The notes under the pieces were generated by a model. That model was not told the DNA's origin, made no database searches, and saw nothing but the letters and a program-made list of their open reading frames with translations. Shown here in pieces: positions 22,083-34,739 of a stretch of 64,000 nucleotides of DNA (positions are counted from its first letter, which is position 1; every line of letters starts with the position of its first letter). Source of the stretch: Hemerocallis citrina (Eukaryota; Streptophyta; Magnoliopsida; Asparagales; Asphodelaceae); assembly GCA_017893485.1 (NCBI GenBank), contig CM030367.1:145937767-146001766 (forward strand). The letters are read 5' to 3'. The position numbers and the translations under genes are program-made.

Positions 22083-22440
22083 TTTTTTTTTGTTGTTGAA
22101 GAAGTCGCTATTATAAGATTAGTAAGAAACATAAAGAACATGAGGAGAGAGGCACCAAAACCGAGAATGAGGAGAGGAGGTTGGAACCCCGTACAAAATA
22201 TAAAGAAAATAAAAGTAAAAAAGAAATTAAATCAAACCGGTTTGAGCCGAGACTTGTGCATCATACAATATCCTTAAAAAAGATTAACTCCCATCGTCCG
22301 TCTCCAGAATATGAGTGTCGGCCAGAGCACCACATCACACTCCCGAACTGAAACAGTGCAGAACTTTATCACCAATTCAACCGGCAAAGTAGACAACTGA
22401 ACTGAAAGGAAAGAACAGAACAGAAAGGAACATGAGAGGG
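22083..22440 (-). mobile_element. LINE 3' end fragment
   Basis: On the minus strand, about 350 bp of UTR-like sequence ends '...cttataatagcgacttcttcaacaac' plus an A-tract (poly-T at 22083-22091). This is typical of plant LINE 3' termini and comparable to 1816-3160. No coding part is retained and the 5' limit is uncertain (22440-22990). Confidence 0.5.
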
Positions 22441-22991
22441 GAAGTTTTCTGGTGTGTTTAGAAGGGAGGAGGAGACTTCAATTTATAGGGTTTTGGGGAG
22501 ACAAAGTCGTTCTGGGAATGATTGCACACAATTAAACGGCAGACAAAACCATTTCATCATTTTAAAACGTGTGAATGAATGCCAGACAAAAATATTTCGT
22601 CTGTTACAGATCTTAATGATGGACAAAAAAGTTACATCATTTATTTTAGCCGTTTCTGGTTGGAAAATTCAAAACTGGAGCAAAAGAAAGCCCCACACAG
22701 TGTGTGGTTCAAGTTGATCTGACATTCGTGTCCACAGGACGTGCGGACTCACACAAGCCGCATGTAATCCATTCCAAGATTGGCACCCCTACGCGCGTGA
22801 GAGAGAGCCTTCCAGCGTGCTCTCTTACCAAGCAAAGAAAGGGGATATTATCTATAGCCTCCTAGTTCTTATGATTTTTTCGATATGGAACTTATGTTCT
22901 TAATCCATTTTCTCCCATCAATAGCTCACTTAGGGTGACAATTTATCATTCACCACATAACCATTTTGAGCAATTGAATATAAGATTTGAT
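22441..22991. other. Unplaced sequence between the LINE fragment and the LTR
   Basis: No gene supported. The plus-strand ORF at 22454-22717 has no recognisable domain and lies among 'cagacaaaa' motifs resembling hairpin modules. It could be the 5' part of the LINE fragment or host spacer. Confidence 0.3.
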
Positions 22992-22996
22992 GTACT

Positions 22997-25900
22997 TGTA
23001 ACACCCCACAAAACTGAGTAAAGATAATTTTTTCCTCGGGTGTTACACACGTGCATTTTGTACCGTTACGAGTAATATTCGTAACGTATTTTTATATAAC
23101 TATCATATGTATCTTATATTCTGTTTATGTATATGTTTTTCGTTTTCTCAAAACTCATTTCAATCCTATCTTTAGCCAACTCAAATATTTATTTTTAATT
23201 TTTGTGTTTTTACATACATCGCACGTGTTTTCAATACACGTGTCGATTACGTATATTTTCCGATATGTGAAATATCTGTAACATTATTAAATATACATAT
23301 TTTTTATTTTGACTGTTTTTCGTTCTCTCAAATTAATTTTCAATATTTAGCACGTGCATTGCACGTAAATTTTTATGTACATTTTTGCTTATAAAATTTT
23401 CTAAGATGACAACCACATTTTTATTCTCATTTTATTTATCACAAATTGTATTATTTATTTTCTAATTAAAAACCCATGGGCCTAAAGTCCTTCTTAAAGC
23501 TCATTAGAAAATTTATTTAAAAGAAAAAGCCCATAATTTTATTCTACATTTTAAATGTATACTTTTTAAATATATACACTTGTCATGTAACAAATATATA
23601 CATTTAGACTATAAAAAATGAATGAGAGAGTGTGCACATATGGGAAATCCAAGGGTTGGCCAATTCATGAAGGAATGAGAAGAGGTGGAGGTTTGTGTAG
23701 TAATGGTGAGTGGGTGATTAATTTTGTTAATGTGTATTTATTTTTGGGTAATGATTGTTTCTTCATTCGCCCATTTAGCCCTATAAATAGCCCCTCCTAT
23801 TTCATGAACAATGCACACTAGCATCAAAAGAAAAGAGAAGAAAGAGTGTTAGAGCATTTTTGGTCTTTGGCAAAGAGGAGGGAGGTTTGGCTTTGCTAAG
23901 AGGAGAAGGCTAGCATCTTGTTGGAGCTAGGAGCAATATCCAAGGAGTCCTCTTCCATTTTTCTTTCTTCAACTAAGGTGGGTGTGCTTTCTTGCTTTCT
24001 AAAGTTAAATGGATTGTATGTGTAGGAAAATTGATATTTAAAATTATTTATACATATGAGTAGTGGTTAAATTGTAATGTTGATATTTAGAATGATAATG
24101 CATGCTAATATTGTTATGTAAATAAGTTGAAATGATGTTTTTTGATTGCATGGTAGTACATCATGATTAGATTAAATGAATTGTATATAAATTTTGTACA
24201 CGAAGTTGCTAATTCATTCAAAGAAAAGTTACTATTTTGAATGTTGTTTGCACATCAGAAAATTGTATTTAATAAAATAGCTAGAATCTAGAGCTAAAAC
24301 TTTTTTGAGAGCATTTTGTAGATGTCAGGAACATCCCTTTAAAATTTCATAAGATTTGGAGGTCTTTTACTATTTTAATAAATTCTAAACTCAGAACTGG
24401 TTACTAGTTGACTGGTTGCTAGAAATCTGTACACATTTCGGTTTGTGATCAATTCAGAATTGTAAATGAAATAATTTAAGAAATTTCATAACTAAAAAGT
24501 TGTAGTAGACTCGTTCGCCTTTCTGAAAATTCTAAGAATTCAAATTTTCACAAAGAACTGAATTTTATATGAATTTTACAAAACTATACAGTGACAATAT
24601 TTCAGTATTTCGACACTACTGTATATTTTGAAGAATTCAGGGTTATAGATACAGTATTTTGAGGAAACTTATAACTAAGAAATTGTAGTTTACTTGTACA
24701 CTTTTATTTTGATATAAATAACGTAAAGTTTCATGAAGTATATGATTTTTCTATGATTTTTACAAAAAAAAAAAAAGAAATACAGTTTCTGACTTTGAAT
24801 TTACTGTTTTACAAATGATACTTAAATGAGGTGATTGAAAATATATTCTCGCTGTTTTAAGTTATATTTCGGGGAAATAAAGATCATATTCATGCTTAGA
24901 TGATATGTGAACTCAAGAAAAATATATATATATGGTTAATGATGTTAGGAATTGGCTTAAAATAAATCAAAAGAAAATGATGAGTTGAGTTTTCAATGAT
25001 AAATTTTAAAAGATTAAGTTTTAATCTTAATTAACTTGTATTGAGAAGGTTTTGATAAATATGAAAAGTGTATTTTGAAAATGAATATGTTGAGATTATA
25101 CTTATTGATGAATAAATAAGAATGAATGAATGAATTTGAATGAATTATGAATATATGAACATGAGTTATAAGGGTATGAGTACTCCAATTTGTTGAACAT
25201 GGAAAGATGTTGATTCTAGAAGTTTAGTGATACCCAGGCACCGGACAAAGTAATGGAAATGAATAACTGATTTTTTAGAAGTGGCCAATATGGGCTGTCG
25301 TTCTCGGTATTTTTGTGTAAGACTGGTAGAAAGGTAAACTAGCTCTAGGTAGTATAATTTATTCATGTTCAAACATAAGAATTAGGCACTAAGTGTAGAT
25401 GTAGTGAACTTGGGCAAACGTGAGTGGAGGGTCTCTATATAGTCGAGCGGTGGATTTCGGGACGATAGACCCAGTCGGGCAGTGGATTCCGGGGCTGTGG
25501 TTGCTTGCGATGGAGGCGAGCCTTAATTAAATTCGGGATTATAATTGATCGGGCGGTAAATTCCGGAATCATGATTAGCCGAGCGGATAGTAGGTCGTAC
25601 TCCAGTATATATGCATATACCGGGCTAGAGGGACACTTGCGGGATGTTCGCACGACGAGAATTCTGTATAGTCAGGCGGTGGATTTTCAGGACAGAATTT
25701 CGTACTCATGGAATGTCTAAACTTTGTTTTATTACTGGGTAGTTATCATGGTGAGGAATAAAACCCTTTAATATGGAGTACGTAGGTGCTTGGCCTCAAA
25801 CCTATATAGTATGGGATGCATAGAATCCGGACAAGTATGCATTAGTGTCATTGTAGTATAACATCTGCATTAGGCATTAAGTCATATCATACACTGACAT

Positions 25901-26282
25901 GTTTAGGATAGTCACTCTTTCTACTTTTATATGCATTCAAGTTTGTGTTTGTTAAATTAAGAGATTTCATTATAATACAGCATAAAGAGGATCGCTGTTT
26001 ATAACATTGCATCGGTTGTAAACAACTGACGTGCCCATGGGTTTTCAGTGAGTGCTTGATTGGATTGGCAATGACTTAAAGACGGTTGATCATAAAGATT
26101 ATATTTAAGCAGTTGATATTAGATTGTAAATCTTGTTGTATTTTATTTCGCTGTGTAACTCTGTAATAAACATTGTTGTGTAATAAAAGAAAAGTTTTAA
26201 TTTCCTTGTAAAATTGTACGAAATGAAGTAAAAGATCCTGTTGTACTACGAATTACATGTAAATGGAATTCGGGGTGTTACA
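22997..26282 (+). mobile_element. Large solo LTR D1 (TGTAACACCCC...GGGGTGTTACA)
   Basis: A 3286-bp unit begins TGTAACACCCC and ends GGGGTGTTACA, flanked by an exact 5-bp duplication GTACT (22992-22996 and 26283-26287). A TATA box CTATAAATAG (23781-23790) about 785 bp in, with a transcribed-leader-like purine-rich stretch after it, sets the plus-strand orientation. No gag-pol, primer site or second LTR is present. A solo LTR, produced by LTR-LTR recombination, is the simplest reading. Ty3/gypsy origin is likely (chromoviruses such as Tekay/Del have LTRs of this size), but this is inference. Confidence 0.8.
23781..23790 (+). promoter_or_regulatory. TATA box in LTR D1
   Basis: CTATAAATAG in a CCC-rich context within the LTR, the expected U3/R promoter position. 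It sets the transcriptional sense of the LTR. Confidence 0.5.
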
Positions 26283-27150
26283 GTACTCATGAAGGAGAAC
26301 AACAATTCATAAAGATCTCTCACTAATATATAGTGGATCGTACTAAAAAATTGCCTCAAAACTAGTTTGTAAAAGGATGTTAAAACACCAATTTTCTAAC
26401 AGTTATCGGACGAAAGATCTTCTTCTATCCGAGCCTTTTTTTTATTTATTTAAATGACATTGTCGTAATTTTTGGAATGACATTTTATTAATTTTCAGAG
26501 AAAAAATGGAAAACTTGGCGGACGGAAGATATCTGATCTTCCGTCCGTCTCTTTAACAAATAAAAATTTAATCAGATGGAAGATATTTTTCCGTTTTCTA
26601 TATTCAGCAAATTTTCAAAGTTAAAGCTATATTTAGAAGAGTACTATTTTTCTATTTCTATATTTTGGATTTAACCAGTCAAAAAAGAAATATATTTTGG
26701 ATTTATAGTAAACGGTAGTGAGAATTCATTTTCTAAAAACTTACAAAATATGGGTTTCCAGCAAATGAGAGTGGATGCTCTAAGAGCATCAGCAGTCGTT
26801 GACTTTATTTCCAAATTTTGCAAAATTTGGCAAAAAATGTTTCACAGTCTGTAACCCCTGTTTTTCCTTTTCTTGTATTTTGGATGTATTTATCTTTTTA
26901 TGAGTATTTATTCATATTGTACTCTTTTGTTCCTTCTGAACAATGTATTTGTTCTTCGATCTCAATAAATCTATCTGTCTTGCCTTTGATTCTATTTTTG
27001 GCCTTGAATATTTTCTTGATATAATTATTCTGTCAAATTATTGTCTCAGTTTGAATTGCTTAATTCTAATTATTTTTGTTTCATGGCCTAATTATTTGAT
27101 AATTAAATCTTACCTTAACCCGTTACCCCCCTATACCCAAATCCATCTCC

Positions 27151-27158
27151 TATATAAA
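27151..27158 (+). promoter_or_regulatory. TATA box in LTR E2
   Basis: TATATAAA in 'atctcctatataaactgacc', about 300 bp from the 5' end of E2. The matching region of E1 (about 53190-53215, minus) also has a TATA-like 'ctatatatata'. Confidence 0.45.
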
Positions 27159-30100
27159 CTGACCCACTGTTTAACCTATTCACCAAAACCCTAATTATCT
27201 CATAACCTGGCCGCTATTTCCTTTCCCCTACCTCCCACACGCCCCCTCCACTCATTTCCCGACCATCTCCCACCGCAGCACCAGCCCCCTGTCGCCCTAC
27301 AGCCCGACACCACCCGCAACAGCCCCTGCCTCTCTTCCCTGCCCTTTTCCCGAACACCACAGCAGACAGACTGTCACACCCCGCTTCCCAAAAAATGAGA
27401 TAAGGAATACATATACGTGACTAAGTCCAGCGAATGATTTTAATCATCCAGAAGCTGTCAGGATGTTTACAACATTTCACAGGAATAACAAGAAGTAAAC
27501 AAGGAGAAATCAACCACACATGCCTGAATGAATCAATATACCAACAGGATTTACTTGAAACAAAACTTAATAATCTCAAATAAACCAGATATGAACAAGT
27601 TATAAATTCTGGGTCAAACTGCCCAATACAAAATTCATGTAACAATTACATTTATTCAAGAATAGCAGGAAAGTAAATTATAGCAAGAACTCCAGCAACT
27701 AGAATCTTAGATCACCTACTCCATCGGGCAGCTGATCACCATAATCTGTAATATAACAAATTGCAGGAAAAAGGAAAGAAAACAAAACGCTCGTCAATGC
27801 AAGTTACGGGCTGCTTGTAGTGCAGGCACAAGTACAAAAAAGAATAAGCAATATAGAGTAACAACGGAAATAAACACAGCATGGAATAGATATGGCAACA
27901 AAATAGAACAACTAGCATGAATCATGAACAGAATCAAGTAATGTGGTGAGATAACATGTGTATATAACATGTAACAGGTAACAGGTATTATGCAAACAGG
28001 TAAACATGTGACAGGTGTCAGGTAGCATGTACAAGTAATCATGTAACAAATATTATTTCATGTCAAGTCTTGTATCTTAGTTCTATCTAGGTAGCACTTC
28101 ATGCATCCCAGATTTTTACCACATGGTTGCTACATTCAAACAAGTTACGTTTACATCTAGTGGTGGGTTTCTATAGGGCCGTGAACTCAGGCGTCTTGTA
28201 ACAGGTAACAGGAACAGGTTCATGAATCAAATAGTAAACAGGTACACTGTAACGCCCCGATTTCCGGTAACTGGGAAACCGTGACACATGCCAGAATCTT
28301 TGCCTTCAAATGCATCTCAACAAAGTAAATAATATGGAATTTTAAACACTTTTATTGCCATCAGAGTTATTACACAATAATTACAAATATCAATTTGTCA
28401 TATCAAACTGTAACGCCTGCCCCCCCCCCCCCCCCCCCCCCTTTTTTTTCCTTTTTGACTCCAAAAATCAATTCTTTCAATTTCTATATCACTTTAAATA
28501 TAAACTAAGATAGTTATATTTCAAAAAAAAATTTGGCAGAGTTTCCCCTGTAATTTCTGCCCCGAAACACAAAAAACCTACGGAATTCTGCTCTAAATTC
28601 CGTAGCTCACATCACAGGCAATAATATCATAGGCTCCCTAGGCCAAAATAAGCAGAATCACAAAGGCAATATAAATATCATGCTCTGGGGGCCAAACTCA
28701 TAACAGGATATCAATTATCAATTAAAAACTATAGATTTCTTTGAAAATGTAGTAAAGTTTTTAGAAAATAACTCATAAAACATACCACGGGGTCCGATAC
28801 TCCACAACGAGATGGGTATGGGTCAAAAACATATCATGCCACTCCACACTATACTCATCATAATCATCCACATACTTATACATCAAAAATACAATTTAAA
28901 ACATAAATTTCACTATTCACATAATTAAACCTTAAACAACAAATTGTAAAATGAAGCTCCACTCCACAGAACCATGAATCTACACCTCACCTCTGCACTG
29001 CTAAGGACCTGTAACAGTAGGGGACCTAGGGTAGTCCAGGGACTTCCTAACCCCCAAATACTAAGGGGTTAGCCATTTCTGGTGTGAGTATAATTTACTA
29101 ATTAAGTAAATAAATTAACTTTATAAGTAAAATCAAAACGAACTTACGAATACCAAGATAATCAAATTTTACTTAACAACTGAACATGTAAACATCATAA
29201 ATGGGATTTCACCTCAAATACCGTCTGAGTCATCACCTGTATGCATATCCACACCCGTTCATAACATACTTATCTTTAGTTTGGAAATCATTCACAAATT
29301 AGTCGCTTAACTCACAAATGCTTAACGCCCATCACTTTATGCCTTATACAAATATTCCTGTGACTATACTTTCCCATAAGGCTTTACATTCACAAATAAC
29401 TCTACTTTCACATAAACTGCACCTTATTTACCATTCATTTGCATTTACAGACTCACGACTTATATTCTTTCGTGCTCATCTCCATTCATAAACACGACCC
29501 TACTCAATCTCATATCACATAACATCGCATTCATTCATTTCTTACAACACATATCATCACGTCTCACAATACATCACTTTCACACTCATTATACACTTCA
29601 ACTATCACACTCGCAATTCATCTTGAATTGAAAAGAAACGTGTACATATAATTGATGTGCCAGTGTATGTTATGACTTAAACTCTAATGCAAGATTACCA
29701 ATACAATGATGCTCTTATTCTAATGCAAGCAAGTCTCCGGAACAATATGCATCCCATACTACATACGTTCCATCTCAAGCCGTTTCTCCATATATAGAGA
29801 TTTGAACCAACGTAATGAATTCTACTCTTGTACTCAACTTGTTTCTGAAGATACAACGTGACTGATGAGGTTGCCCTGAAACGGTATAATTCTGCCAATT
29901 GCAGTTATATAGTGGTGTCTTCCTTTGCCACTATTGCCTCACTCAAAAATCTAACGAACCCCAGAGTTACCGCAAAACATGTTAGCTCGAAGCATCCACT
30001 GTCGTCCCCTAGCCAGACCGTAGTCTATGGCTTGTTCATCCCTAGATCAAGGACATGACGGAGTTTCAGGGTCCATCCCCTAGCTCCGATAGGACTCATG

Positions 30101-30714
30101 CCCGCCCTTATCATGGCACTTCAGAAATTAACAGATGAGATACAGATCCCGTGCTCCCAACTCGTGAGAAGGCACAGACCGTATCTCTTTGACAAGAATG
30201 GTACAACCCAATAACACCGCCTAATGCAGGCCTATATGACAGGTCGGATCATAAGGAATCACCCTTAACACCAACTCTTTCCCTTCGGTGAAAGATGATA
30301 ATAATAATGGTTAACTAGTAATAGCCATAAGTTACTACCCTAACAATGTCACTAACCCTAAACAAATTGAGGGATGACCATAGAACTTACACAATATGCT
30401 GAGTCTTAAGTTAGACTTCGCAAGACAACTCTACTTGGTTGCTCAACCTAGACTTACCAGAATCCCTAAGGATCTGGTTCATGGCCTATCGATCCAAGAC
30501 CCGGCAATTCGAATGTACCCGCATGCCACTATCCTGAACTTGGATTTCGTCTATACTCCGGTCCGCGATCAATCTACACCGGTTAAGATCCGACGGTACA
30601 CAAGGAGTGGCTTGTCCACAGTCCCTTAGGAGTAAGGTAAACACACGTCTTAATGGTCGATAGCCCTAGGGCAACGATATCACCTTAGATGAGCACAACA
30701 AACTACGTATTAGC

Positions 30715-30935
30715 TAAGAAGCTACATACGAGTAACCAAAAACAACACATACGAGCTAAACAGCTACGTATGGGACCAACAGCTACATACGGGCCAGTCG
30801 AGCCGCGTATGAGACCAACATCTACATACGGGCCAAGCGAGCCGCGTATGAGACAACAACATACATACGAGCCAAATAAGCTACGTATGAGACCAACAGC
30901 TACATACGGCCCAGTCGAGTCCATATGAGCAAAAC
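30715..30935. repeat. Short tandem repeats 'ctacatacg(gg)cca...gcgtatgaga'
   Basis: About four degenerate units of 55-60 bp, each with 'ctacatacg' and 'gctacgtatgagaccaaca' or 'gccgcgtatgaga'. The units read through ORFs on both strands (30689-30928 and 30703-30954) as repeat artefacts. They lie inside E3. Confidence 0.7.
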
Positions 30936-31499
30936 CACACATAAAAATAACCATACAGTAATCAACCTAGAAGCAACCAAACGTGCTTACTAGCAAACTT
31001 GATCTTTTATAATTAGAAGCAACAGAAGAATCTACTAACAGTCTAAAATAGGCATTCTACCCATGAGAAGCCTAAGAAGCGACATCAAACTTTTATCAAG
31101 CTAACGATTATTAGTGACCTTCCCAACCCTTATTACCCATGAAGATGAGTAATGTTCATGTGATACGGTCCAACTTTACTTAGGGTCTCATACAACTAGA
31201 ATCCGTGGTTTTCCTCCCCAAATTGAACTAGAACTACATGCACTAGATTCTTGGGTTCTTTCTTCAAGTTTGAACTAGAATCACCTAGGACTAAAAGCAT
31301 GGGCTCATGGGTTCTTTTTAATCTTTCACTACCATCATAATACAATTCAAGTATTGCAACTACAACACGATGGTTCTTCACTAACGCTACCACCACAACA
31401 TGATAGTTCTCTACTACGCTACAACTATAATGCGATAGTTCTTTACTAATACTATGACTACAACGCGATAGTTAACACCACAACTACAACAACATGATT

Positions 31500-31870
31500 C
31501 TTTTCTGTTACTTAAGCACGAATCTACAATGGCCTTAAGCACGGTATATAACTTAAACATCAACCTACAACACTCTTAAGCATGAATACAACTTAAGCAT
31601 GACTGGTTACTACCACTTAAGCATGTATGTTACTACAACTTAACCTAAATATTTACTACCATTCAAGCATGAGTAACTACTACACTCTAAGCATGGATGT
31701 CTATTACAACCTTAAGCATGGATATGAACATTGACTACAATTCAAGCATGATGTTGTTTCATGGGTTCGCAAGCATAAATGGGTTCATCAAACTTAAGCA
31801 TGATAGGTTACTAGGATGTCACATAGGCATGAATGGGTTCTTACTACTACCTAAGCTTGGTATATAGCAT
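31500..31870. repeat. Degenerate 'cttaagcatga' repeats in E3
   Basis: The motif 'taagcatg' recurs about a dozen times at irregular 25-45 bp spacing, interleaved with 'actactac'. There is no coding potential. Confidence 0.5.
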
Positions 31871-32226
31871 GAGCTTCAATCCTACAACAATCCAAGATTC
31901 GATCTTTATATTCCTATTAAAGTTCTACCATTCACTTTCTTTGGTGGTCATTTATCTTATCCATGGCATCATTCGTAAGCTTAGGACTTTGTTCAAGTTG
32001 TTTTAGGACAACATACATACAAGAGAAACAACAACCCAACAACACACCACGTACATAAAACAAAAGAGATCATACTCACATATTTCGATATTATTATATA
32101 AGTGTAACTCATCCCCATATACATAACTAATCCATTAATTTATACCAATACACTTTATCCCAATATGCCTCATCCATAAATCATATCAACAATTCAGTTC
32201 ATTCAAACTTCTTTTAAAACATCAAA

Positions 32227-32657
32227 TCTATATAATAAAACACAAAGAAAGCTATCAAGTGGCTCTCCTTCAATCCCCCCAAAAATCAAAGGCCGAGATC
32301 TAACCTCACAATACATATTTTTCCCCCCAAAACTCAAATTCAAATCCCCCACCTAAAACAACTCCTATATTTATTTAATTTTTTTTCTCTCTCTCCCCCC
32401 CTCTTCTATTAAAAAGATTAAGAAAATACAAATTTAAAAAAAAAATTAAAAAAATTAAAAATTTTATGATTTTAAAAATAATTCAAAAAAATCAAAAAAA
32501 TCATATAATATGTTTTTTGCTAGACCCCAAAAGTTTCTCATATAATATGTTTGCTACTTCAATTAATTTGCTGGATCTCCAAAACTATTTTATATGATCA
32601 AACAAGGTACACCGTTCCAAAGACGTGCCGTAGGCACGTGTCAACGGCCAAACCTAG
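32227..32657 (+). mobile_element. Non-autonomous Helitron H3 (nested in E3)
   Basis: TCTATATAATAAAACACAAAG after A32226; 3' hairpin GTGCCGTAGGCAC, then CTAG (32654-32657) before T. It is 431 bp and homologous along its whole length to H2 in the other orientation. It is non-coding. Confidence 0.88.
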
Positions 32658-34064
32658 TATGTAAATAAATCATACTCACCATATTTTGATATCATCATAT
32701 AAATATAACTCATCCCCATATACACATATACGTTATTCCGATACCCTTGATCCAAATACGCCTTATCCGTAATTCATACCAACCATTCAGGTTATTATAA
32801 AATTTTTCTTAAAACAAAAAAATACGTAAATAAATTTATACTCACATATTTTGCGAAGATTCGAAGCGCCACCATGCCACCCCGTATCCAAAGTCGCTAA
32901 TATATCCTATCATCAAATTTCAAAGCAATTAAAACTCAAATCATCTTAACCAATCACAAGAGCTAATAACACTATTCCAAATATCATACAAGCATTTATT
33001 GAACGCCTGGAATACACATGAGCGATGCACGTAATAATCTAATGCCTATGGAATTTTTAACCCCAAATAATTACTAAAACCACTCCTAAATTTTCTAGTG
33101 GCCCAACTATACTTTTCACTACTATACGAGAAATAATTCATACACATATAGTTCTCTTTTACAAACCCAAAATCCTAATTTGTTAACAACTTGCAAACTC
33201 TCTAATAATCTGCTAATTTCTCACATCTACCATTTCCAACATCTCTTAATCTCCCTACCATAATACTCATACTCAATAGAAATTAACCACACTCAATTTT
33301 ATACAATAAAATAATTTAGGGTTTACCTTTCTGAAATCCTTTCGAAAATCCAATGCTACCACGATGTAGAGAACCCTTCAATTAACCTATCCCTCAATTT
33401 AATTTGAAAACCACAGAGAAATAGAGGGAATTTGAGCGGGGAGAGAGAGAGCCGAAGTGGGTTCGGTCTGGGGTTCTTTTCGGTCGGGATAGAAACAGGA
33501 AGGGAAAGAAGAAGAAGGAGAAGGAAGGAGAAGGGGGGGGGGGGGGGGTTTGTAAAAAGTAAATAAATTAATAAATTAATAAATAAATAAATAAGGGAAT
33601 ATTACATATAAGCCCCCATGTCTTAATATATTTCAAATAAAACCCAACTCTTTTCTTTAATAATACCAATAATACAAAATACATTAAAACTACCTCATAA
33701 TAATCCTTCAAAATTAAAAAATAAAGTAGACGTTATATTTGATATTTCTCAATTAAAAATAATTGTTATTAGAAAAATACATAATCGCGTGCAATTCTTA
33801 ATTACACACAGATTACGATGCAAAATAGTCATATGCTATTTTGCGGGGTATTACATATACGAACCAACAGGTTCATGCATCAACAGGTTTATAAATCAAC
33901 GGGTAACAGTTACATGAACCACAGGTTCAAGCATCAAAGCATAAAGTACAATAGGTTCACGAATCCACAGATTCATGAATCAAACATAAAGTGCAACAAG
34001 TTCATGTATCAACATGAATCAAACATAAAATAGGAAACACGGGCTCCCATCTGAGTACACATAC

Positions 34065-34666
34065 TGATATGGCTAAAAATGGGGTTAAATCGGAACCGTC
34101 CAGATTGGGAACGAATCTTGAAGCTCAGGGGTAAAAAGGTAATTTCACAAACAGATGGACCCGAAGCGGGCACTGGATCTCCCCTTCACAGATCCAATAA
34201 CCCGCGAAACGGATCCACTCCAGCTAGGTACGGGTCCCGACCCAAGATAAACCCAGACCAGCAAGAGAAAATCAGGGTCACTGATTTGACTAAATCAACG
34301 GGCCTGATTTGCAATTATCCTCTCACCGGGAATCAGGGATCAGTTTCCTATACTAATTGTGAGGATTTTACTCCTAACGGTTTTACAGGAAATCAGGTCC
34401 CTAATCAGACTCCCATGGCGACTATAAATACCTCCTACCTACCACTGTGACCGGGTAATCACTCTTTTTCCAACTTAAGCTCTTTCTTAATCATCACTGG
34501 TTACTGACAAGAGCGTCGGAGGGTGCATCGCCGGAATCAACCCCGGTGTATCGCACTTCCTTGCAGGTGAGCGGCAGGGATCAGCAGGCTTGGATCTGCT
34601 ATTCAGGTTTCTTCACGAACTCACAAATCTCATCTGTTTACCCCCACACCAGATTCAGCGGTAACA
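34065..34666 (+). repeat. 5' LTR of element B
   Basis: TGATATGG...GGTAACA, 602 bp. The promoter TATA is at 34422-34429 (CTATAAAT). It matches 48468-49069 except for about 14 single-base differences and no visible indel. Confidence 0.96.
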
Positions 34667-34668
34667 GA

Positions 34669-34687
34669 TTGGTGCCGTCTGTGGGAA
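34669..34687 (+). other. Primer-binding site of element B
   Basis: TTGGTGCCGTCTGTGGGAA starts two bases after the 5' LTR. It is the same site as in element A. The tRNA identity was not established. Confidence 0.88.
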
Positions 34688-34739
34688 ACCATACGAATAG
34701 CAGCCTCTCCACTTCCCGTCGACTAGCTCTTCTCCAGCC

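Larger units (their letters stand above)
21880..26780. mobile_element. Tourist-like MITE M2, interrupted by a LINE end and a large LTR
   Basis: The left end GAGCATCCACTATCG follows TAA (21877-21879). The right end GTGGATGCTC is followed by TAA (26781-26783). Dyad modules remain at 26408 ('cggacgaaagatcttcttctatccg') and 26518 ('ggcggacggaagatatctgatcttccgtccgtc'). The element was split by a LINE 3' end starting at 22083 and by the LTR at 22997-26282. The pieces outside the insertions total about 700 bp, the usual size of the family here. Confidence 0.7.
28248..33855 (-). mobile_element. Large LTR-like element E3 inserted in E1
   Basis: Begins TGTAACGCCCCG and ends GCGGGGTATTACA on the plus strand. 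The flanking pentamers TACAC (28243-28247) and TATAC (33856-33860) differ at one base, suggesting an aged TSD. It is about 5.6 kb, or about 5.2 kb without the nested Helitron H3. On the minus strand the segment near 33300-33550 looks like a transcribed leader, with a CT-rich stretch and a 'gaaag|gtaaacc' donor-like site. No gag-pol frame was found. A second 'TGTAACGCC' at 28409 followed by a 22-C run may mark another truncated terminus. ORFs such as 29858-30058 and 30396-30629 lack domains. Confidence 0.65.

Noticed and set aside
28409..28441. Second TGTAACGCC terminus next to a C22 run inside E3
   Set aside because: The flanking pentamer CAAAC has no partner at any GTTACA-type end, so a separate element is not supported.
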